From Haemophilus parainfluenzae (GTDB taxonomy: Bacteria; Pseudomonadota; Gammaproteobacteria; Enterobacterales; Pasteurellaceae), in assembly GCF_036288925.1 (NCBI RefSeq), contig NZ_CP127167.1, forward strand, positions 682,001 through 746,000: DNA of 64,000 nucleotides. Direction: 5' to 3'. The notes beneath the pieces are model-generated. The model made no database searches. It was not told the origin of the DNA and saw only the letters and a program-made list of their open reading frames with translations. Each line of letters starts with the position of its first letter. The stretch's first letter is position 1. Positions 23,920-34,570 of this stretch are shown one piece after another. The translations under genes were made by a program, and so were the position numbers.

Positions 23920-24110
23920 TGAAAGCTCAAGATTTACGTACAAAAAGTGTTGAAGAGCTGAATGATGAATTAGTGAACCTTTTAGGTGAACAATTCAAAT
24001 TGCGTATGCAAACAGCCACCGGTCAGCTTCAACAAACCCATCAGGCTAAACAAGTGCGTCGTGATATCGCACGCGTTAAAACCATTTTAACTGAGAAGGC
24101 GGGTGAGTAA
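23919..24110 (+). CDS. rpmC: 50S ribosomal protein L29
   Basis: Two-helix tunnel-exit protein of 63 aa. [20 protein letters not shown] is the canonical N-terminus, with the [11 protein letters not shown] signature at the C-terminus. One-base overlaps with both rplP and rpsQ. Confidence 0.97.
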
Positions 24111-24367
24111 TGACTGATAAAATTCGTAGCGTACAAGGTAAAGTTGTTAGCGACAAAATGGAAAAATCTTTCGTTGTTGCTATTGAACGTAAGGTAAAAC
24201 ACCCGTTATACGGTAAATTTATCCGTCGTACAACTAAATTACACGTACACGATGAGAACAACGAAGCCAAATTAGGTGATGTAGTAGAGATTCGCGAATG
24301 TCGTCCTCTCTCTAAAACCAAATCTTGGACTTTAGTTCGTGTTGTTGAGAAAGCAGTTATTGCTTAA
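24110..24367 (+). CDS. rpsQ: 30S ribosomal protein S17
   Basis: Primary rRNA-binding OB-fold protein of 85 aa. [20 protein letters not shown] and the [18 protein letters not shown] signature are intact. It is the last gene of the S10 operon, followed by a terminator. In most gammaproteobacteria rplN follows after a short gap; here a 2.9-kb cassette intervenes. Confidence 0.98.
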   Translation: MTDKIRSVQGKVVSDKMEKSFVVAIERKVKHPLYGKFIRRTTKLHVHDENNEAKLGDVVEIRECRPLSKTKSWTLVRVVEKAVIA

Positions 24368-24382
24368 TTAACGGTAAAATTT

Positions 24383-24416
24383 AAAACCCTTTCGTAGTAA
24401 TATGAAAGGGTTTTTT
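24383..24416 (+). terminator. S10 operon terminator
   Basis: AAAACCCTTTC and GAAAGGGTTTT form an 11-bp perfect stem followed by T residues, 15 nt after rpsQ. It insulates the cassette behind it from ribosomal transcription. Confidence 0.92.
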
Positions 24417-24548
24417 ATTTAAGAGATAAATATTCTAGCCTAATATTTAATTCAAGATATATATTCTCTACAGCAAGTAATAGGAGAATATCATTTATTC
24501 TATCTTTTATTTTTCGATAAATCCTAATGTTACAGATGAATTTCTCAG

Positions 24549-24591
24549 AAAATATTAAAAATTCAAGGTAGTATACTGATTTTAATATTTT
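24549..24591 (+). repeat. 12-bp perfect inverted repeat upstream of the cassette promoter
   Basis: AAAATATTAAAA (24549-24560) and TTTTAATATTTT (24580-24591) flank a 19-bp spacer. The right arm overlaps the upstream edge of the -35 box of the cassette promoter. The spacer contains AGTATACT (24570-24577), an octamer repeated at the -10 (24613-24620). Confidence 0.75.
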
Positions 24592-24592
24592 A

Positions 24593-24620
24593 TTGACATA
24601 ATATGTCAGACCAGTATACT
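24593..24620 (+). promoter_or_regulatory. Near-consensus promoter of the three-gene cassette
   Basis: Perfect -35 TTGACA (24593-24598), 16 bp, -10 TATACT (24615-24620). It lies 72 bp before the ATG of the first cassette gene. Confidence 0.8.
24594..24608 (+). promoter_or_regulatory. Perfect palindrome in the promoter spacer, candidate operator
   Basis: TGACATA-A-TATGTCA: 7-bp arms around one base, overlapping the -35 and filling most of the spacer. A protein bound here would occlude RNA polymerase. The cognate repressor is unknown; no regulator is encoded in the cassette in recognisable form. Confidence 0.6.
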
Positions 24621-24627
24621 CGCTGTA

Positions 24628-24644
24628 GTTGTGATTGACACAAC
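24628..24644 (+). promoter_or_regulatory. Inverted repeat at the predicted transcription start
   Basis: GTTGTG-ATTGA-CACAAC, covering the expected start near 24627 and the first bases of the mRNA. Could be a second operator or a 5' mRNA hairpin. Confidence 0.4.
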
Positions 24645-24691
24645 ATCTCAAACAAATATTAAATAAAAAATTGATTAATCGAGGCGTATCA

Positions 24692-25786
24692 ATGAAGAAG
24701 ATCTCCTTTTTTTTACCTATGTTCCTTTCTTATGTATCAACTGCATTAGCTGATTCAGAACTTGTTCATTTAGAGCTTGAGCCTACCCCAGGTCAAACAG
24801 CTTCTTATCTTACAGTGAGAGCATTATCTGATGGTTTAAGGGTTAGTGATCTGACAGTAAATGATGGGAATTGTGAATTGAAATCAAAAGCTCTTCAAAC
24901 GGCTGGCAACAGTTTTTCTAATATACTTCGTGCTTACAGTATGGGGCAAACAAAGGATGCTGCGTTTAAAAAAGATATAGAGATTCTTTTTATTGTTGCT
25001 TGCCAAGTGAGTAATGTTGATAAGGTCATTGTGAAAACGAATAAGGGTATTCAAACAGCTCAATACTCTGAGAGTGCTAAACCACTTATTTCTATTACCT
25101 CTCCTAACTCTCCTAAAAAGGATAATATATTTGAAGCTAAATTTGAGACTAAACCATTAAATGAGCTTTATCAGGTATCTATTTATACTTGCTATCAAGA
25201 TAAAGATGAAGCAGGTGAAGTTGCAGAATATTGTACTCCTTTATTAGTGAATGAACGTAAAGATTTTGATTTGCCGCTTAATCACTCAAGTAATCCTATG
25301 AAAGCTCGAGAATATGCAAAAAGGGCGAGATATATTGAATTTCTTGAAACTTTCCCAGAAGAACTACCTGAGTTTGAGAAAAAAACTAGTGCTAGAGGTA
25401 GTACAGCTACTCAAAGTATACCTAGAATGGATAGTATTCAAGCATATGATTCATCATTGCTGAGGGCGGTTTCAGATTATGAAAAGAATCTGATTGATTT
25501 GATAAAAACAAGGATTAATAAGGCAGCTCTTGAGAAGCAGGTTTTAGTTTTTCAAGAAGACCTTAAAAGAACCCAGAAAGAGTTATCCGAACAGTCAAGA
25601 AAAGATTTACGCGATAAAATATATGACTTAGAACTAAGATTATCTTGGAAGTTATCTTCTTTAGAGGATAATATGAAGGACTTATCTAGTAAAGAAAAGT
25701 CATTAGAACTCTTTAAAGAAAAGGTTAAAGAAGCAAAAGAGAAGGCAGCCCAAATTCGGCTTCAATATAAAAATAATCAGCAGTAA
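24692..25786 (+). CDS. Cassette gene A: secreted protein with C-terminal coiled coil, unknown function
   Basis: Not recognised. The ATG at 24692 follows GAGGCG and gives MKKISFFLPMFLSYVSTALA, a clear signal peptide with likely cleavage after A20; an upstream ATG at 24635 lacks a signal. The mature protein has a beta-rich region (about 21-200) with four cysteines (C61, C104, C167, C181) that could form two disulphides. A linker (about 225-250) follows, then a long charged helical region (about 255-360) with coiled-coil character. There is no lipobox and no C-terminal membrane anchor, so it is probably periplasmic. AT-rich, with no uptake sequence, unlike its ribosomal neighbours. First gene of a three-gene cassette. 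Confidence 0.8.
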   Translation: MKKISFFLPMFLSYVSTALADSELVHLELEPTPGQTASYLTVRALSDGLRVSDLTVNDGNCELKSKALQTAGNSFSNILRAYSMGQTKDAAFKKDIEILFIVACQVSNVDKVIVKTNKGIQTAQYSESAKPLISITSPNSPKKDNIFEAKFETKPLNELYQVSIYTCYQDKDEAGEVAEYCTPLLVNERKDFDLPLNHSSNPMKAREYAKRARYIEFLETFPEELPEFEKKTSARGSTATQSIPRMDSIQAYDSSLLRAVSDYEKNLIDLIKTRINKAALEKQVLVFQEDLKRTQKELSEQSRKDLRDKIYDLELRLSWKLSSLEDNMKDLSSKEKSLELFKEKVKEAKEKAAQIRLQYKNNQQ

Positions 25787-25794
25787 ATATAGGG

Positions 25795-25821
25795 AACTAA
25801 GTATGATTTATTCTGCTTAGT
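25795..25821 (+). other. Intercistronic hairpin between cassette genes A and B
   Basis: AACTAAG and CTTAGTT pair around a 13-nt loop in the 74-nt gap. No proper T run follows, so it looks like an mRNA-processing or attenuation element rather than a full terminator. Confidence 0.35.
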
Positions 25822-25860
25822 TTATAAAAATTAAAACTGGATAATTTTAGAAAATTCAAT

Positions 25861-26514
25861 ATGGAAGAAAATATTAATCAATTATTAACAACACTAAGTG
25901 ATTCAGCTGTTGGGCAGTGGTGGACAGAACACGGACTTTGGGTTGCTTTACTCGCTCCCCTTGCTTATGTCATTATTTGCTGTATTGCAAGTAATTCATC
26001 GGAAAAAAGAGTGTACTTTTATAGTTATCTAGATGTATTTCTTTTATTTATTCCTGTAATTACATTTTTTATTTTACCTTTTTTCGTAGATTCAAAAAAA
26101 GATCAGGAGTATTTTGATACCATTGTTAATTGGTCATTGGGTATCGTAACGGTGCTAACCTTGATATTTTCGTGGATCTTCTCTTGGCGAGCTAATCAAG
26201 GAAATTTCTTGATGACACTATTCATGTTTATTGGAAAATGGATGTATTTATTCGTGTTTTGGATCATTTTACTTGCCAGCATTGCTTTAGGTTTTCTGTT
26301 GTACCGTTTCGCCGACGAGAATATGAAGAGAAAAAAATACCAAAAAAGAGAATCATTTGAAAAGAAAAAAATTAAGATTGGTACAACAAGCGCGGCCGGT
26401 GGTGGACTTGCTGTATGCGGTTTAATGCGCTGGGGATGCAGAAACCATGATTTTTCTGTACCACCTAAAATTGCTTACCAAGTGAATACTATACTTGAAG
26501 ATACTGGGGAATAA
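25861..26514 (+). CDS. Cassette gene B: inner-membrane protein with about four helices, unknown function
   Basis: Not recognised. 217 aa with hydrophobic segments at about 26-44, 54-76, 90-109 and 117-149 (the last long enough for one tilted helix or two). A Lys/Arg-rich stretch follows (155-172: KRKKYQKRESFEKKK) and should be cytoplasmic by the positive-inside rule. Then come a glycine-rich segment (TSAAGGGLAVCGLMRWGC, 176-193) and a short soluble tail. The ribosome site is weak, so it may depend on coupling to gene A. It lies 74 nt after A and 11 nt before C, and would be the natural link between the periplasmic A and cytoplasmic C proteins (inference). Confidence 0.8.
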   Translation: MEENINQLLTTLSDSAVGQWWTEHGLWVALLAPLAYVIICCIASNSSEKRVYFYSYLDVFLLFIPVITFFILPFFVDSKKDQEYFDTIVNWSLGIVTVLTLIFSWIFSWRANQGNFLMTLFMFIGKWMYLFVFWIILLASIALGFLLYRFADENMKRKKYQKRESFEKKKIKIGTTSAAGGGLAVCGLMRWGCRNHDFSVPPKIAYQVNTILEDTGE

Positions 26515-26525
26515 AGTGGTAATTT

Positions 26526-27209
26526 ATGAAAAGAAATATTTATGAAGTAATTTCAAAATTTAAGAATGATCAGCAAGATATCCAGCATCGCTATTATAGT
26601 TTTGATTTTTGTTATCTTCATTTTCGTTCTTCGAAAGAAAGTGGAAAAGTTGATATTGAAAAAAGTTGTCAAGTATTATGGAGTTATTTGGCAAGCTGGG
26701 GAATGCTGAGAGGATCTAGTTTTTTATTATGGAAAAATCCAGCCTATTTAAAAGATCTTGTTGAATGGATTTATGAGCAACCTTTAAATGCATGGAATAT
26801 TGATGTTGAGAACTATAAAGAAAATGCTCAAATTGTCTTAGATTTATATAATAAAGCGGAAGAATATATTCTTAAAGGAAAAGATCATCAAGCAGTTACT
26901 TTAGTTACAAAAGTTTTACTAGGGGTATTTGCTATTATTCCAGCATACGATCGTTTTTTTAGAGATTCATTTAGTGATATTGCAGGGAATGAATGCGGTT
27001 TTAGTATACCGAATAAAAAATCTTTGGAAATTATTTATCAATTTTATGTAGAAAATAAAGAAGAAATTGAAAAATTAAGTAATCAAATTAAGGTGTTCGA
27101 TTTTAATGGACAACCGACAAAATATCATTATTCAAAAGCAAAAATAATTGATATGTACGGTTTTCAGCTAGGATACATGAAATTAGGAAAGGATAACCAA
27201 TTTAGATAA
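26526..27209 (+). CDS. Cassette gene C: soluble cytoplasmic protein, unknown function
   Basis: 227 aa with no signal peptide or membrane segment; mostly helical, rich in Lys, Glu, Tyr and Trp. The stretch CQVLWSYLASWGMLRGSSFL (about 47-66) looks like the conserved core of a widespread unnamed bacterial protein family I recall only as hypothetical proteins; I cannot give it a function. No catalytic signature is visible. It starts 11 nt after gene B, in the same presumed operon. Strongly AT-rich. A role in defence or competition is a guess from context. Confidence 0.75.
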   Translation: MKRNIYEVISKFKNDQQDIQHRYYSFDFCYLHFRSSKESGKVDIEKSCQVLWSYLASWGMLRGSSFLLWKNPAYLKDLVEWIYEQPLNAWNIDVENYKENAQIVLDLYNKAEEYILKGKDHQAVTLVTKVLLGVFAIIPAYDRFFRDSFSDIAGNECGFSIPNKKSLEIIYQFYVENKEEIEKLSNQIKVFDFNGQPTKYHYSKAKIIDMYGFQLGYMKLGKDNQFR

Positions 27210-27275
27210 ATTTTAGTTTATATTAATGAATAGAAATAAAGTGAATAGAAACCTCATTGGCTTTTTAATTTATCG

Positions 27276-27285
27276 AAAGTGCGGT
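27276..27285 (+). repeat. DNA uptake signal sequence at the right edge of the cassette
   Basis: AAAGTGCGGT followed by AAATTTT, between cassette gene C and the spc promoter. It is the only uptake sequence seen between rpsQ and rplN. Confidence 0.8.
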
Positions 27286-27340
27286 AAATTTTAACTGGGT
27301 TATTTAGTAAATAGATCAATCAGAGGAAGGTAAATTATCA

Positions 27341-27369
27341 TTGCCTTTCTCTTTTTCTTTTGATAAAAT
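27341..27369 (+). promoter_or_regulatory. spc operon promoter
   Basis: TTGCCT (27341-27346), 17 bp, extended -10 TGA-TAAAAT (TAAAAT at 27364-27369). The native spc promoter is therefore kept intact to the right of the cassette. Confidence 0.75.
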
Positions 27370-27374
27370 CCGCC

Positions 27375-27411
27375 ACCTATCCGCCATTCTATCTGAATAG
27401 TGTGGATAGGT
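27375..27411 (+). other. Hairpin at the 5' end of the spc mRNA
   Basis: ACCTATCC (27375-27382) pairs with GGATAGGT (27404-27411); the inner ATTC/GAAT arms extend the structure. It would form at the extreme 5' end of the rplN transcript, possibly protecting it or serving regulation. Confidence 0.55.
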
Positions 27412-27451
27412 TCGTCCCGCAAGGGTGTATTATTAACTTAACGGAGCATAA

Positions 27452-27826
<375 letters not shown>

Positions 27827-27839
27827 GGAGAAGTGAGAA

Positions 27840-29025
<1,186 letters not shown>

Positions 29026-29061
29026 TATACCACTTTATTTTGGAATCGGAGAAAAAGTACA

Positions 29062-29454
29062 ATGAGTATGCAAGATCCAATCGCAGATATGCTGACCCGT
29101 ATTCGTAACGGTCAAGCTGCGAACAAAGTTGCAATCAATATGCCTTCTTCCAAGCTAAAAGTGGCAATTGCCAACGTATTAGCTGCTGAAGGTTATATCG
29201 AAAGCGTTAAAGTTTTAGAAGGTGCAAAACCTGAATTGGAAATTACTTTAAAATATTTCCAAGGCAAACCGGTTGTAGAAAGCATCCAACGTGTAAGCCG
29301 TCCAGGCCTTCGTATTTACAAACGTAAAGACGAATTACCAAAAGTTATGGGTGGTTTAGGTGTTGCTGTAATTTCTACATCTAAAGGTGTTATGACTGAC
29401 CGTGCAGCTCGTCAAGCGGGCTTAGGCGGTGAGATCATCTGTTACGTAGCTTAA
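29062..29454 (+). CDS. rpsH: 30S ribosomal protein S8
   Basis: Central-domain rRNA-binding protein and, in E. coli, translational repressor of the spc operon. The [18 protein letters not shown] start and the [20 protein letters not shown] signature are present. The length is 130 aa. Confidence 0.98.
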   Translation: MSMQDPIADMLTRIRNGQAANKVAINMPSSKLKVAIANVLAAEGYIESVKVLEGAKPELEITLKYFQGKPVVESIQRVSRPGLRIYKRKDELPKVMGGLGVAVISTSKGVMTDRAARQAGLGGEIICYVA

Positions 29455-29469
29455 TAGAGGGGTAGGAAA

Positions 29470-30003
29470 ATGTCTCGTGTTGCAAAGGCACCTGTTAATA
29501 TTCCTGCCGGCGTTGAAGTTAAACTCGACGGTCAGCTATTAACAGTAAAAGGAAAAAATGGCGAGTTATCTCGCACAATTCATCACTCAGTTGAAGTTAA
29601 ACAAGATAATGGTCAATTTACTTTCACTCCACGTGAAGGTTTTGTTGAAGCGAATGCTCAATCGGGTACAGCTCGAGCATTAGTTAATGCAATGGTTATC
29701 GGTGTTACTGAAGGCTTCACTAAGAAATTACAATTAGTGGGTGTTGGTTACAGAGCTCAAGTTAAAGGCAACGTAGTTGCATTAAGCTTAGGTTTCTCTC
29801 ACCCTGTGGAGCACACTTTACCAGCAGGTATTACTGCTGAATGCCCTTCACAAACGGAAATCGTTTTAAAAGGTGCTGACAAGCAGTTAATTGGTCAAGT
29901 TGCAGCAGATATTCGCGCTTATCGCCGTCCTGAACCTTATAAAGGTAAAGGTGTACGTTACTCTGATGAAGTAGTACGTATGAAAGAGGCTAAGAAGAAA
30001 TAA
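29470..30003 (+). CDS. rplF: 50S ribosomal protein L6
   Basis: Two-domain protein near the factor-binding site. [20 protein letters not shown] start and the [25 protein letters not shown]-terminal signature. The length is 177 aa. Confidence 0.98.
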   Translation: MSRVAKAPVNIPAGVEVKLDGQLLTVKGKNGELSRTIHHSVEVKQDNGQFTFTPREGFVEANAQSGTARALVNAMVIGVTEGFTKKLQLVGVGYRAQVKGNVVALSLGFSHPVEHTLPAGITAECPSQTEIVLKGADKQLIGQVAADIRAYRRPEPYKGKGVRYSDEVVRMKEAKKK

Positions 30004-30016
30004 TTAAGGTAACACT

Positions 30017-30370
30017 ATGGATAAGAAATCAGCTCGTATCCGTCGTGCAGCTCGTGCACGTCATATGATGAGAGAGCAAGGTGTAACTCGTCTAGTTATT
30101 CACCGTACTCCGCGTCATATCTATGCACAAGTTATTGCACCAAACGGTTCAGAAGTGCTTGCCGCTGCTTCAACTGTTGAAAAAGCAATTCGTGAGCAAG
30201 TTAAATATACCGGTAATAAAGATGCCGCAGCAGTAGTAGGTAAACTTGTTGCTGAGCGCGCATTAGCAAAAGGCGTTAAAGACGTTGCTTTTGACCGTTC
30301 CGGTTTTAAATATCATGGTCGTGTCCAAACTTTAGCGGACGCTGCACGTGAAGCTGGTCTACAGTTCTAA
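30017..30370 (+). CDS. rplR: 50S ribosomal protein L18
   Basis: 5S rRNA-binding protein of 117 aa. [20 protein letters not shown] is canonical; it ends [20 protein letters not shown]. Standard position between rplF and rpsE. Confidence 0.98.
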   Translation: MDKKSARIRRAARARHMMREQGVTRLVIHRTPRHIYAQVIAPNGSEVLAAASTVEKAIREQVKYTGNKDAAAVVGKLVAERALAKGVKDVAFDRSGFKYHGRVQTLADAAREAGLQF

Positions 30371-30378
30371 TGAGGTAA

Positions 30379-30885
<507 letters not shown>

Positions 30886-30891
30886 TTGATA

Positions 30892-31071
30892 ATGGCTAAA
30901 ACTATTAAAGTAACTCAAGTTCGTAGCTCAATTGCTCGTTTACCGAAGCACAAAGCTACCTTGCGTGGTCTTGGTCTTCGCCATATGCACCATACTGTTG
31001 AGTTAATCGATACTCCGGCAGTACGTGGTATGATTAACCAAGTTTCATACATGGTTAAAGTGGAGGAGTAA
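30892..31071 (+). CDS. rpmD: 50S ribosomal protein L30
   Basis: 59 aa starting [24 protein letters not shown] two codons upstream is in frame, but the ATG at 30892 gives the canonical N-terminus. It lies 6 nt after rpsE. Confidence 0.97.
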
Positions 31072-31075
31072 GAGA

Positions 31076-31510
31076 ATGCGTTTAAATACTCTATCTCCGG
31101 CTGAAGGTGCTAAGCACAGCGCAAAACGCCTTGGTCGTGGTATTGGTTCAGGTTTAGGAAAAACTGGTGGTCGTGGTCATAAAGGTCAAAAATCTCGTAC
31201 TGGCGGCGGTGTTCGTCGTGGTTTCGAGGGTGGTCAAATGCCATTATACCGTCGTTTACCAAAATTTGGTTTCACTTCAATGAAATCAGCTGTAACTGCT
31301 GAAGTTCGTTTAAACGAATTAACAAAAGTTGAAGGAAATGTTGTCACTTTAGAAGCATTAAAAGCTGCAAACATTTTAACTAAAGATATTCAATTCGCTA
31401 AAGTTATCTTAGCTGGTGAAGTGAAATCTGCAGTTACTGTACGTGGTTTACGTGTAACTAAAGGTGCAAAAGCAGCAATCGAAGCTGCTGGCGGTTCAGT
31501 TGAGGAATAA
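31076..31510 (+). CDS. rplO: 50S ribosomal protein L15
   Basis: 144-aa protein with the glycine-rich N-terminal extension ([20 protein letters not shown], about 18-37) that threads through 23S rRNA. It lies 4 nt after rpmD. Confidence 0.98.
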   Translation: MRLNTLSPAEGAKHSAKRLGRGIGSGLGKTGGRGHKGQKSRTGGGVRRGFEGGQMPLYRRLPKFGFTSMKSAVTAEVRLNELTKVEGNVVTLEALKAANILTKDIQFAKVILAGEVKSAVTVRGLRVTKGAKAAIEAAGGSVEE

Positions 31511-31517
31511 TTAGCAA

Positions 31518-32843
31518 ATGGCTAAACAACCAGGTTATCAAAGCAGAAGTACTAATAGTGGTACTGGTGAACTAAAAAGCAGATTGCTTTTTGTATTAGG
31601 TGCACTTATCGTTTATCGTATTGGTTCTTTTATTCCGCTTCCTGGTATTGATGCCGCCGTGCTAGCTCAATTAGTTGAACAACAAAAAGGCACCATCATT
31701 GATATGTTAAACATGTTCTCTGGTGGTGCATTGAGCCGAGCATCAATTTTAGCATTAGGTATTATGCCGTATATCTCGGCATCTATCGTGATGCAATTGC
31801 TTGCGACGGTTTCCCCTGCCTTAGCAGAATTGAAAAAAGAAGGCGCAGCAGGACAAAGAAAAATCACCAAGTATACTCGTTATGCAACGGTGGTTTTTGC
31901 TACTATCCAAGCTATCGCAATTTCTACCGGTTTACCGAATATGTTGCCACAGTTAGTGCCAAATATCGGTTTTACTTTTTACTTCACTGCAGTAGTGAGT
32001 CTTGTAACCGGAACCATGTTCTTAATGTGGTTAGGTGAGCAAATTACTGAAAGAGGTATTGGTAACGGTATCTCAATTCTTGTTTTTGGTGGTATTGTTG
32101 CAGGATTGCCGCATGCAATCATCGAAACAGTTGAGCAAGCTCGTCAAGGACAAATGCATCCTTTAGTTCTTCTACTAATCGCTGCTATTGTTTTTGCAGT
32201 AACTTATTTTGTTGTCTTCGTAGAACGTGGACAACGTAGAATTCGTGTTGAATATGCTAAGCGTCAACAAGGACGTCAAATTTTAGGTGGTCATTCAACT
32301 CACTTACCATTAAAAGTTAATATGGCAAACGTAATGCCAGCAATTTTTGCTTCAAGCATTATTTTATTCCCAGCTACATTGACACAATGGTTTGGTCAGA
32401 ATGATAAGTTTGAGTGGTTAAATGACTTATCAATGTTGTTGAATCCTGGACAACCTTTATATCTTCTTGTTTATGCGGTAGCGATTATTTTCTTCAGTTT
32501 CTTCTATACTGCAATGCAATATAATCCACGTGATACAGCAGATAATCTAAAAAAATCTGGTGCATTTATCCCAGGAATTAGACCAGGTGAACAAACATCA
32601 CGTTACATTGATAAAGTGATGACTCGCTTAACATTAATTGGCGGTCTTTATGTAACGTTCGTATGTTTAGTCCCTTATATTATGACATCAGCATGGGATG
32701 TTAAATTCTACTTCGGTGGTACTTCCTTATTAATCGTTGTTGTTGTAATTATGGATTTTATCGTGCAAGTTCAGAGTCACTTAATGTCGTCTCAATATGA
32801 ATCTGCGTTAAAAAAAGCAAACCTTAAAGGTTTTGGACAGTAA
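31518..32843 (+). CDS. secY: Protein translocase subunit SecY
   Basis: Ten-helix core of the SecYEG protein-conducting channel. TM1 is at about 24-43. The plug region ([15 protein letters not shown]) is around 67-81, and the cytoplasmic loop with [20 protein letters not shown] at about 233-252 contacts ribosome and SecA. The length of 441 aa is normal. It lies inside the spc operon between rplO and rpmJ, as in E. coli. Membrane targeting to it depends on FtsY, encoded at 16.0 kb. Confidence 0.98.
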   Translation: MAKQPGYQSRSTNSGTGELKSRLLFVLGALIVYRIGSFIPLPGIDAAVLAQLVEQQKGTIIDMLNMFSGGALSRASILALGIMPYISASIVMQLLATVSPALAELKKEGAAGQRKITKYTRYATVVFATIQAIAISTGLPNMLPQLVPNIGFTFYFTAVVSLVTGTMFLMWLGEQITERGIGNGISILVFGGIVAGLPHAIIETVEQARQGQMHPLVLLLIAAIVFAVTYFVVFVERGQRRIRVEYAKRQQGRQILGGHSTHLPLKVNMANVMPAIFASSIILFPATLTQWFGQNDKFEWLNDLSMLLNPGQPLYLLVYAVAIIFFSFFYTAMQYNPRDTADNLKKSGAFIPGIRPGEQTSRYIDKVMTRLTLIGGLYVTFVCLVPYIMTSAWDVKFYFGGTSLLIVVVVIMDFIVQVQSHLMSSQYESALKKANLKGFGQ

Positions 32844-32871
32844 TTGTTCATTTAAGTAAAAAGGATAAGCA

Positions 32872-32985
32872 ATGAAAGTTCGTGCTTCCGTTAAGAAGAT
32901 GTGTCGTAACTGTAAAATTGTTAAACGTGAAGGTGTTGTTCGCGTATTATGCAGCGACCCTAAACATAAACAACGTCAAGGTTAA
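32872..32985 (+). CDS. rpmJ: 50S ribosomal protein L36
   Basis: 37-aa zinc-ribbon protein ([20 protein letters not shown]...) with zinc ligands C11, C14, C27 and H32, the zinc-containing form. AAGGATAAGC precedes the ATG. Last gene of the spc operon. Confidence 0.97.
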
Positions 32986-33011
32986 TTAACATTTCTTCTT
33001 GCAAAGAACCG

Positions 33012-33034
33012 GTTGAGTAGTTATACTACTCAAC
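33012..33034 (+). other. Perfect 10-bp hairpin between rpmJ and the alpha leader
   Basis: GTTGAGTAGT-TAT-ACTACTCAAC, with no T run behind it. It could be an inefficient terminator or a processing site between the spc and alpha messages. Confidence 0.6.
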
Positions 33035-33046
33035 TCATTTATGTCC

Positions 33047-33129
33047 TTGGTATTCTGTTTGAGTATCCTGAAAACGGGCTTTTCAAGATCAGAATGCCAA
33101 ATTAGTTAAAATAATAGGAGTGCATAGTG
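33047..33129 (+). promoter_or_regulatory. Alpha operon leader, S4-binding translational regulator
   Basis: Contains GAGTATCCTGAAAACGGGCT followed by TTTTCA, and GGAGTGCATAGTG at the start codon, virtually the E. coli alpha leader as I recall it. TTGGTATTCTG pairs with CAGAATGCCAA around the TGAAAA/TTTTCA inner hairpin. In E. coli this folds into a pseudoknot bound by S4, which represses rpsM-rpsK-rpsD and rplQ. Confidence 0.88.
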
Positions 33130-33483
33130 GCCCGTATTGCAGGCATTAACATTCCTGATCACAAACACGCTGTAATCGCTTTAACTGCAATTTACGGTAT
33201 CGGTAAAACTCGTTCTAAAAGCATTTGTGCTGCAGCGGGTATTGCTGAAGATGTTAAGATCAGCGAATTGTCTGAAGAGCAGATTGACAAACTGCGTGAC
33301 GAAGTTGGTAAATTTACCGTTGAAGGTGACTTACGTCGTGAAGTAACACTAAACATCAAACGTCTTTTAGACTTAGGTTGTTACCGTGGTTTACGTCATC
33401 GTCGTAGTTTACCGGTACGTGGTCAACGTACTAAAACTAATGCGCGTACCCGTAAGGGTCCACGTAAGCCGATCAAAAAATAG
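33127..33483 (+). CDS. rpsM: 30S ribosomal protein S13
   Basis: 118-aa head protein contacting the P-site tRNA. It starts at GTG within the S4-regulated leader, as in E. coli. [19 protein letters not shown] start and basic tail [20 protein letters not shown]. First gene of the alpha operon. Confidence 0.98.
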   Translation: MARIAGINIPDHKHAVIALTAIYGIGKTRSKSICAAAGIAEDVKISELSEEQIDKLRDEVGKFTVEGDLRREVTLNIKRLLDLGCYRGLRHRRSLPVRGQRTKTNARTRKGPRKPIKK

Positions 33484-33496
33484 TCGGGGTAAATAA

Positions 33497-33889
<393 letters not shown>

Positions 33890-33918
33890 TGGCGTAATAG
33901 GATAGTTGGAGAAAGAAA

Positions 33919-34539
33919 ATGGCAAGATATTTGGGCCCTAAACTCAAGCTCAGCCGTCGTGAAGGCACTGATTTATTCCTTAAATCAGGTGTGCGTGCGA
34001 TTGATTCAAAATGTAAAATTGATACAGCACCAGGTCAACACGGTGCTCGTAAACCGCGTTTGTCTGACTATGGTAGTCAATTACGTGAAAAACAAAAAGT
34101 TCGTCGTATCTATGGTATTTTAGAACGTCAATTCCGTAACTACTATAAAGAAGCAAACCGTTTAAAAGGTAATACTGGTGAAAACTTACTAGTATTATTA
34201 GAAGGTAGATTGGATAACGTTGTTTATCGCATGGGATTTGCTGCAACTCGCGCAGAAGCTCGTCAATTAGTGAGCCACAAAGCGATTGTCGTAAATGGTC
34301 GTGTTGTAAATATCCCATCTTTCCAAGTTTCTGTAAATGATGTCGTTGCTGTTCGTGAGAAATCTAAAAAACAAGCACGTATTAAAGCATCATTAGAATT
34401 AGCAGAACAAAGAGAAAAACCAACTTGGTTAGAAGTTGATTCTGCGAAAATGGAAGGTGTGTTCAAACGTGTTCCTGAACGTTCTGATTTATCAGCAGAC
34501 ATTAACGAACATCTGATCGTTGAGCTTTACTCTAAATAA
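33919..34539 (+). CDS. rpsD: 30S ribosomal protein S4
   Basis: 206-aa assembly initiator and autogenous repressor of the alpha operon through the leader at 33047-33129. N-terminal [20 protein letters not shown]; the S4 RNA-binding domain begins about residue 96 ([20 protein letters not shown]). Intact. Confidence 0.98.
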   Translation: MARYLGPKLKLSRREGTDLFLKSGVRAIDSKCKIDTAPGQHGARKPRLSDYGSQLREKQKVRRIYGILERQFRNYYKEANRLKGNTGENLLVLLEGRLDNVVYRMGFAATRAEARQLVSHKAIVVNGRVVNIPSFQVSVNDVVAVREKSKKQARIKASLELAEQREKPTWLEVDSAKMEGVFKRVPERSDLSADINEHLIVELYSK

Positions 34540-34570
34540 TAGTTAAGCTTAAAAGCAAAGAGAGGATAAA

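Noticed and set aside
24628..24644. CRP site at the cassette promoter
   Set aside because: It has one TGTGA half, but the second half at the required spacing is CAACA rather than TCACA.
24635..24691. Earlier ATG (24635) as start of cassette gene A
   Set aside because: It overlaps the start-site palindrome, lacks a ribosome site and would bury the clear signal peptide that begins at 24692.
24415..27340. Insertion sequence, prophage fragment or integron as source of the cassette
   Set aside because: No transposase, integrase, tRNA target, terminal inverted repeats or clear target duplication could be seen at the edges; short likenesses such as TTATTTA on both sides are too weak in AT-rich DNA.
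33012..33034. Full rho-independent terminator between spc and alpha operons
   Set aside because: The hairpin is strong but is followed by TCATTTATG rather than a T run; kept only as an unassigned hairpin.
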